From Streptomyces parvus (GTDB lineage: Bacteria > Actinomycetota > Actinomycetes > Streptomycetales > Streptomycetaceae), in assembly GCF_032121415.1 (NCBI RefSeq), contig NZ_CP135079.1, positions 930,001-994,000 on the forward strand: a DNA stretch of 64,000 bases, in the 5' to 3' direction. Numbering within the stretch: position 1 is the stretch's first letter; each line of letters opens with the position of its first letter. The notes under the pieces are model-generated. The model searched no databases. It saw nothing but the letters and a program-made list of their open reading frames with translations, and was not told the DNA's origin. Position numbers and translations under genes: made by a program. Shown here piece after piece: positions 58,224-64,000 of this stretch.

Positions 58224-58240
58224 GTTGGGGTCAACATGTC
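58219..58240. promoter_or_regulatory. Perfect palindrome over the NUDIX start
   Basis: GACATGTTG, GGGT, CAACATGTC: nine-base perfect arms with a four-base spacer. It overlaps the first candidate start codon of the NUDIX gene and lies 49 bases past the 3' end of the TPR-regulator gene. An operator for an unidentified repressor is the simplest reading. Confidence 0.6.
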
Positions 58241-58288
58241 AGCAGGCTCGGCTGTCAGGGGGAACGAGCGGCGGGGCGTCGGCGGAGC

Positions 58289-59641
58289 TCACAGAGGCAC
58301 GCGGAGCGCCTCGTCGATGAGATCGGCGGTCCCCGCGGCGTCGGCGCAGCCGCTCGCGGCCAGCTCGCGCCGGACCTGTCGCAGCCGGTCGCGCAGCCGC
58401 TGGGACTCCATGCCCCGGGCCCTCATCGCCATTTCGGCAGCTGTACCGGCCGCGCGGTCGGGCTCGCCCTGAAGCAGCTCGATATGGCTGAGCATCGCCA
58501 GCCGGTGCACGCGCCCCCGGTCGTGCGCCGGGGCGCGCACCGCGGAGGCCGCGTGCTCCCGGGCGGCGGACAGGTCCCCGAGACCGAGCAGCGCCTCCGC
58601 CACCTGGACGTCGACCAGGCCCGGCTGGACGTACCCGGTCTCGTCCGGCTCCCGGCCGGTGTGGATCCGGCCCGCCTGCGCCTCGGCACGCCCGATGCAG
58701 GCGCGGGCGCTCACCGCGTCGCCGAGCTGGGCGTACGCCTTGGCCTGCATGGCGTGCAGATCGGCGGCGAGGGCCGGGGTGATATGGCTTCCGGCGGCCC
58801 GCAGCGCGGCCTCGGCGAAGGCGACGGAGCGGCGGTAGTCGCCGAGGAACAGCGACTGGGTGACCAGCAGGGCGATCACATAGCCGCCGAGCCCCCGGTC
58901 CCCGCTGGACTTGGCGAGCCGCAGCGCCTGGTGAAAGTAGCGCTGGGCGAGCCCGTGGGCGTCGGAGTCGTAGGCGCAGATGCCCGCCACCGCGACCAGT
59001 CCCGCCGTCGCCCGGTGCAGGCTCCGGCCGAGCGCGTCGCTGTGGCCGCCCCGCAGCAGCGGAGCCGCCTCCGCGTCGAGGAAGCGGACGATCCGGGACC
59101 TGGTCGCGATGCCTCCCGTCTTGCGGTACATCTGCTCGTAGTGGACGCGGGCCGCCTTGAGCATCGCTATGTCCGAGGGGCTCACCCGGCCGGGGCCGGG
59201 ACGGGAGACGTCGGTGTCCTCCGGGGGGTTCTCCCACTCCCAGACCGGCATGACCGCCGAGGTGCCCGTGACGGCGGGAACGGTGGCCAGATGCGGGCGC
59301 TGCTGTTCGTCGGAGCGCCAGAGCGCGGTGGCCCGCTCGACGAACCCGGAGAGGGAGGCACTCCCGGCGCCGGCGTCCGTCCCCGCGGATGCGGCCGAGA
59401 CACCCATCCCGATGTCGTCGAGCCCGACGGGCCGGCCCAGCCGTCCGCCCAGCACCTCGCAGATGAGATCCGGCACCTGGCCGCGCGGGCGCTGGCCCTT
59501 GAGCCAGCGGGAGACGGCGGTGTGTTCGTACCGAAGGCTCAGCCCGCGGGACCGGCCCGCCCGGTTGATGTGACCGGCGAGGCCCGCCCGGGAGACTCCG
59601 GACTCCTCGATCAACGATTCGAGCAGGACATTGGGCTCCAT
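58289..59641 (-). CDS. NsdA-like TPR regulatory protein
   Basis: A 450-residue protein of the streptomycete NsdA/NsdB-like group, members of which repress sporulation and antibiotic production. Residues 1-70 carry a helix-turn-helix-like segment (SLRYEHTAVSRWLKGQRPRG, then VPDLICEVLGG). The remainder consists of tetratricopeptide-type helical repeats (RLAKSSGDRGLGGYVIALL, AQLGDAVSARACIGRAEAQ, LGLGDLSAAREHAASAV). The ATG at 59641 gives the usual start, EPNVLLESLIEE. A dyad lies 44 bp upstream. Which paralogue it is cannot be told without a tree. Confidence 0.75.
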   Translation of the reverse strand: MEPNVLLESLIEESGVSRAGLAGHINRAGRSRGLSLRYEHTAVSRWLKGQRPRGQVPDLICEVLGGRLGRPVGLDDIGMGVSAASAGTDAGAGSASLSGFVERATALWRSDEQQRPHLATVPAVTGTSAVMPVWEWENPPEDTDVSRPGPGRVSPSDIAMLKAARVHYEQMYRKTGGIATRSRIVRFLDAEAAPLLRGGHSDALGRSLHRATAGLVAVAGICAYDSDAHGLAQRYFHQALRLAKSSGDRGLGGYVIALLVTQSLFLGDYRRSVAFAEAALRAAGSHITPALAADLHAMQAKAYAQLGDAVSARACIGRAEAQAGRIHTGREPDETGYVQPGLVDVQVAEALLGLGDLSAAREHAASAVRAPAHDRGRVHRLAMLSHIELLQGEPDRAAGTAAEMAMRARGMESQRLRDRLRQVRRELAASGCADAAGTADLIDEALRVPL

Positions 59642-59684
59642 CGTCCCCCCAGGTGCGTGTCGCAATGAGCCTAGTGGAGCACGA

Positions 59685-59701
59685 TTCACACGGGGTGTGA
59701 A
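59685..59701. promoter_or_regulatory. Dyad upstream of the NsdA-like gene
   Basis: TTCACAC, GGG, GTGTGAA: perfect seven-base arms, 44 bases before the start codon. On the minus strand a TAGGCT (possible -10) follows shortly downstream. Candidate operator; the regulator is unknown. Confidence 0.5.
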
Positions 59702-59826
59702 CGGAATGCCCGAACCCTCCTGCTGTGCGCTCTGCCGCCCGGACCCCCGGCTCGGTTGAATGAACTCCCTCGCAAGAGGCGGCCGGGTCGTCGGCTCCCC
59801 CTCGTAACGGCCTACGACCCGCACCC

Positions 59827-59878
59827 GCGCCGTCCGCACTGCTACCTGCCCGACACTCCGAGGCAGTGCGGACGGCGC
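59827..59878. terminator. Long hairpin downstream of pheT
   Basis: Perfect 16-base arms (GCGCCGTCCGCACTGC and its complement, 59827-59842 and 59863-59878) with a 20-base loop. It lies between the pheT terminator and the TPR-regulator promoter in a 414-bp gap with no gene. It may be a second terminator or a small structured RNA. Confidence 0.5.
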
Positions 59879-60003
59879 CCGGACCGCACGGCCCACTGAC
59901 CGACGACGAAGGAGGGTGGCTGCGGAACGGCTGCCGGAACCGCGTTTCCTCCCGGTTCCCGCTCCCGATCCGGCGTGTGGTCCCTCCGCCGATCGGCGGG
60001 ACG

Positions 60004-60042
60004 GAGAAGGGGCGTATCCGGTGGCCGGATACGCCCCTTCTC
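60004..60042 (-). terminator. pheST terminator
   Basis: A perfect 18-bp stem (60004-60021 with 60025-60042, outer end GAGAAGGGGCG) with a TGG loop, 14 bases after the pheT stop codon. Confidence 0.85.
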
Positions 60043-60055
60043 AACGCTGTGGCGC

Positions 60056-62568
60056 CTACGCCCCGCGCAGCACCGCGCCCGTACGCTCGGCGGCCAGGGC
60101 CACCGCGCTGTCGCGGGCGGCCGATGCCTCCTCGACGGTCAGCGTGCGGTCGGCGGCGCGGAAGCGCAGCGCGTACGCCAGGGACTTGTTGCCCCCGCCG
60201 ATCTGCTCGCCGGTGAAGACGTCGAACAGCCGCAGCGATTCGAGGAGTTCACCCGCGCCCTCGCGCAGCGCCCGCTCCACGTCGGCGGCGGGGACGTCCC
60301 CGGCGACGACGAGCGCGACGTCCTGGGTCGCCACCGGGAAGGTGGAGATCCGGGGCGCCTGGAGCACTCCGTCGACGGCCTGTTCCAGGACGTCCAGCTC
60401 GACCTCGGCGGCGCAGGTCCGCTCGGGCAGGTGGAGCGCCTTGATCACGCGCGGGTGCAGTTCGCCCGCGTGACCGAAGAGGGTCTCTTCGCCGTTCACG
60501 TTGACGTACAGCGCGGCGCAGCGCCCCGGGTGCCACGGGGAGTGCTGGTCGGCGCGGACGACGACCTCGACACCGGCCTCCGCGGCGATCAGGCGGGCCG
60601 CCTCGACGGCGTCCGCCCAGGTCGCCGGGGTGCCCTTGCCCCACCAGCCGGCCTGCTCGCGGGCGCCCGCGAGGACGACGGCGGCGCGGCGGGGCTGGCG
60701 CGGCAGGGCCGCGTTCAGTCCGGCGATCTCCTCGTCGGTGGGCCGGCGGTCGACGGGCAGCCGGACCGCGGCCGTCTCCTCACCGGTCGGCCTGAAGACC
60801 AGGCCGGTCTCGAAGAGCGCCAGGTCGTGGCTGCCCCGGCCGTCATTGCGCCGCAGTGTGCCGAGGAGGCCCGGCAGCAGCGTGGTGCGCAGCGCCGGCT
60901 CCTCGTCGGAGAGCGGGTTGACCAGCTTGACCGTCCGGCGGCGGGCGTCGTCCGCCTCCAGGCCGAGCTGGTCGAGGACCGCGTCGCCGATGAACGGGTA
61001 GTTCAGCGCCTCGACGTAACCGGCTCCGGCCAGCGCCCGGCCGATGCGGCGGTGCAGCCGCTGCCGGTCGGTGAGGCCGCGCCCGGAGGGGGGCGTGGGC
61101 AGGGTGGAGGGCAGGTTCTCGTAGCCCTCCAGCCGGATGACCTCTTCGGCGAGGTCGTTCGGCTCGCCCAGGTCGGGCCGCCAGGACGGGACGGTGACGA
61201 TCAGCTCGTCCTGCCCGTAGACGTCGCAGCCGACCTCCTGGAGGCGGCGGACGACGGTCTCGCGGCCGTACTCCACACCGGCCACCTTGTCCGGGTGGTT
61301 CGCCGGCATCGCGATGGTGCGCGGTGCGTGGGGCGAGGTGATCTCGGTGACCCCGGCCTCGGCGGTGCCGCCCGCGAGGAGGACCAGCAGGTCCACCGTG
61401 CGCTGCGCGGCAGCGGCGGCGGCCTGCGGGTCGACGCCGCGCTCGAAGCGCTTGGACGCCTCGGATGACAGCTTGTGGCGGCGCGCGGTGCGGGCGATCG
61501 AGATCGCGTCGAAGTGCGCGGCCTCGATGACGACCTCGGTGGTGAGCGCGTGCTCGCCGTCCGCGTCGGCGATCTCGGTGTTGGCGCCGCCCATGACGCC
61601 CGCGAGGCCGATGGGCCCGCGGTTGTCGGTGATGACCAGGTCCTCGGCGTCCAGCACGCGCACGGTGCCGTCCAGGGTGGTGAGCTTCTCGCCCTGGGTG
61701 GCGCGGCGCACGCCGATCGGCCCGGCGACCCTGTTGCGGTCGTAGGCGTGCAGCGGCTGGCCCAGCTCCAGCATCACGTAGTTGGTGATGTCGACGGCCA
61801 GCGAGATCGGCCGCATGCCGGCCTTCTGCAGACGTCGCTGCATCCAGATCGGGGAGCGGGCTTCGGGCTGGAGACCGGTGACGGTGCGGGCGGTGAAGCG
61901 GTCGCAGCCGATCGGGTCGGAGATCTGGACCGGGTAGCCGTACGCGTTGGGCGCGGGCACGTCCAGCAGCGCCGGGTCGCGCAGCGGCAGCCCGTAGGCG
62001 GTCGCGGTCTCGCGGGCGACACCGCGCATGGAGAGGCAGTAGCCCCGGTCCGGGGTGACGGCGATGTCGAGGACCTCGTCGACGAGCTGGAGCAGCTCGA
62101 TCGCGTCGGTGCCGACCTCGTGCTCCGGCGGCAGCACGATGATGCCGTGCGTGCCGTCGTCGCCCATGCCCAGCTCGTCGGTGGAGCAGATCATGCCGTG
62201 CGAGGTCTTGCCGTACGTCTTGCGCGCGGCGATCGCGAAGTCGCCGGGCAGGACGGCGCCCGGGAGGACCACGACGACCTTGTCGCCGACCGAGAAGTTG
62301 CGGGCGCCGCAGACGATCTCCTGCGGTTCGCCGGTGCCGTTGGCGGTGCCGACGTCGACGGTGCAGAAGCGGATGGGCTTCTTGAACCCCTCCAGCTCCT
62401 CGATGGTCAGGACCTGTCCGACGACCAGGGGGCCCTTGAGGCCCGCGCCGATCTGCTCGACGGTCTCGACCTCGAGGCCGACGGAGACGAGCTTGGCCTG
62501 TACGTCACGGCCGGTCTCCGTCTCCGGCAGGTCGACGTACTCCCGCAGCCAGGAAAGCGGGACGCGCA

Positions 62569-62569
<1 letters not shown>
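60056..62569 (-). CDS. pheT: Phenylalanyl-tRNA synthetase beta subunit
   Basis: An 837-residue subunit of the (alpha-beta)2 enzyme charging tRNA-Phe. In order it holds an N-terminal tRNA-binding OB fold (residues 40-150: [26 protein letters not shown]), the B3/B4 editing region, B5, the catalytic-like core and a C-terminal FDX-ACB anticodon domain ([30 protein letters not shown]). Its ATG shares one base with the pheS stop (TGATG). A perfect 18-bp-stem terminator follows. Confidence 0.97.
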
Positions 62570-63786
<1,217 letters not shown>

Positions 63787-63824
63787 CTAAAGGCCGCAGG
63801 ACGGTCGGGGCGCCCGTGGGCCGC

Positions 63825-64000
63825 TCACACCAGGTAGGCGGGCATGCTCACGGGCAGAATAAATCGGAACTCGGCTCCGCCGCCGGGCCCCCGGCCGACG
63901 GTGATGGTGCCGCCGTGGGCCTCGACGATGCCCTTGACGATGTAGAGGCCCAGGCCCGTGCCGCCGCGCTTGCTGCCCCGCCAGAAGCGGGTGAAGACGC
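63825..64000 (-). CDS. Sensor histidine kinase, C-terminal end only
   Basis: The last 58 residues of an ATP-binding kinase domain. FTRFWRGSKRGGTGLGLYIV carries the F- and G2-box of HATPase domains, followed by VEAHGGTITVGRGPGGGAEFRF and the closing strand LPVSM. The stop is at 63825 and the gene continues beyond the window. No response regulator is visible; it lies upstream of pheS on the same strand with 116 bp between. Confidence 0.85.
   Translation of the reverse strand, partial: VFTRFWRGSKRGGTGLGLYIVKGIVEAHGGTITVGRGPGGGAEFRFILPVSMPAYLV

Overview
The window is a GC-rich actinobacterial chromosome segment, almost certainly from a Streptomyces. The codon positions are strongly GC-biased, and many starts are GTG behind GGAGG-type ribosome binding sites. 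The gene families fit too: a HelR RNA-polymerase recycling factor, an argCJBDR operon with ArgR, a DUF5997/LysR-like pair, a MocR/EamA pair, an NsdA-like TPR regulator, and a PheS/PheT operon.

Layout. 1-3.5 kb: an MFS pump with its TetR repressor, then helR behind a large palindrome of the rifamycin-associated-element type. 3.5-13.3 kb: an aldo/keto reductase, argGH, a secreted L,D-transpeptidase-like protein, and the tightly overlapping argCJBDR operon. 13.3-27.9 kb: mixed housekeeping and accessory genes (ankyrin/HEAT proteins, a GPP34 protein, a HEAT protein with a MerR-HEAT fusion regulator, a membrane protein, a DUF5997 pair, cyclophilin, a serine hydrolase, a histidine-phosphatase fold lacking its histidines, MocR/EamA, DUF1918, a glycoside hydrolase, and a 3-hydroxyacyl-CoA dehydrogenase).

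27.95-42.7 kb: a self-contained sialic-acid scavenging island. It holds a secreted sialidase, an AXE1-type esterase, a dipeptide/SatABCD-type ABC importer, two N-acetylneuraminate-lyase-like enzymes, a ROK kinase, NanE and two FadR-type GntR regulators. The island is bracketed by a direct repeat. The last ~110 bp of the 3-hydroxyacyl-CoA dehydrogenase gene, with its terminator, recurs as an orphan fragment 14,840 bp downstream (98 of the first 100 bases identical). Three promoters inside the island carry one operator family: two identical 16-mers and a perfect 22-bp palindrome. Together they should turn host-type sialoglycans into GlcNAc-6-phosphate and pyruvate.

42.8-57.4 kb: a second accessory block with a split S74-chaperone-domain gene, a urease operon (fused ureAB, oversized ureC, ureF, ureG, ureD, no ureE), a DUF2254 membrane protein, a cation/proton antiporter, a stress-type SDR, an aldose-1-epimerase remnant, glutamate decarboxylase and a GH15 enzyme. 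Several of these would consume protons or protect against acid and desiccation. 57.4-64 kb: core genes resume with a NUDIX hydrolase, the NsdA-like regulator, pheT, pheS and the C-terminus of a sensor kinase.

No rRNA, tRNA, CRISPR array, integrase, transposase or complete insertion sequence was recognised.
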